A stretch of DNA of 34,199 nt from Cytophagaceae bacterium (GTDB taxonomy: Bacteria > Bacteroidota > Bacteroidia > Cytophagales > Cytophagaceae), in assembly GCA_014376985.1 (NCBI GenBank), contig JACMQM010000338.1, forward strand, positions 1 to 34,199, given 5' to 3'. Numbering within the stretch: the stretch's first letter is position 1; each line of letters starts with the position of its first letter. The notes beneath the pieces were generated by a model that was not told the DNA's origin, ran no database searches, and saw only the letters and a list, made by a program, of their open reading frames with translations. This document shows, one piece after another, positions 32,907 to 34,199 of the stretch. Made by a program: the position numbers and the translations under genes.

Positions 32907-34199
<1,293 letters not shown>

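Overview
The window looks like a piece of a Bacteroidota chromosome, probably from the Chitinophagales/Cytophagales side of the phylum. Three neighbouring secreted proteins end in type IX secretion (T9SS) sorting domains: two of type A and one of the gliding-motility-associated, type B kind. Several upstream regions carry the Bacteroidota -7 promoter element TAnnTTTG, and start codons lack clear Shine-Dalgarno sequences. No rRNA, tRNA, CRISPR array or transposase gene was seen.

Left part (1-17.3 kb) is mostly housekeeping. A cysteine desulfurase (cut by the window edge) overlaps the end of glmM. Then come mazG, an RluD-type pseudouridine synthase, an ACC deaminase/D-cysteine desulfhydrase-like enzyme closely followed by an M20 dipeptidase, dsbD, an unassigned probable propeller protein, a PhoX/DUF839 protein, mfd, and an ABC exporter. 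The gaps between these genes are unusually rich in small repeats. There are six quasi-palindromes built from 7-bp units, one plain heptamer tract, and two copies of a ~95-bp two-hairpin (REP/BIME-like) element.

Middle part (17.3-20.6 kb, minus strand) is a compact run: an MscS-type channel gene, a cytoplasmic GH13 alpha-amylase and an SMP-30/gluconolactonase-like protein, with gaps of 24 and 19 bp. The mscS gene is split by two opposite single-base frameshifts.

Right-middle (21.3-29.7 kb) holds three large T9SS cargo genes separated by long AT-rich spacers: a parallel beta-helix protein, a leucine-rich-repeat/Ig protein, and a putative metzincin-like zinc protease carrying two chitin-binding-type modules. 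A 340-bp MITE-like element with 26-bp inverted ends sits exactly at the protease stop codon. It has duplicated the target and separated the gene from its terminator.

Right end (30.4-34.2 kb): a YffB/ArsC-family reductase, an APC amino-acid permease, a GC-rich palindromic repeat island, and a YbiT-type ABC-F ATPase (cut by the window edge) whose second Walker A motif is missing.

The observations most worth following up are the heptad quasi-palindromes, the stop-codon MITE, the double frameshift in mscS, the paired GNRA-loop hairpins and the protease with chitin-binding modules.
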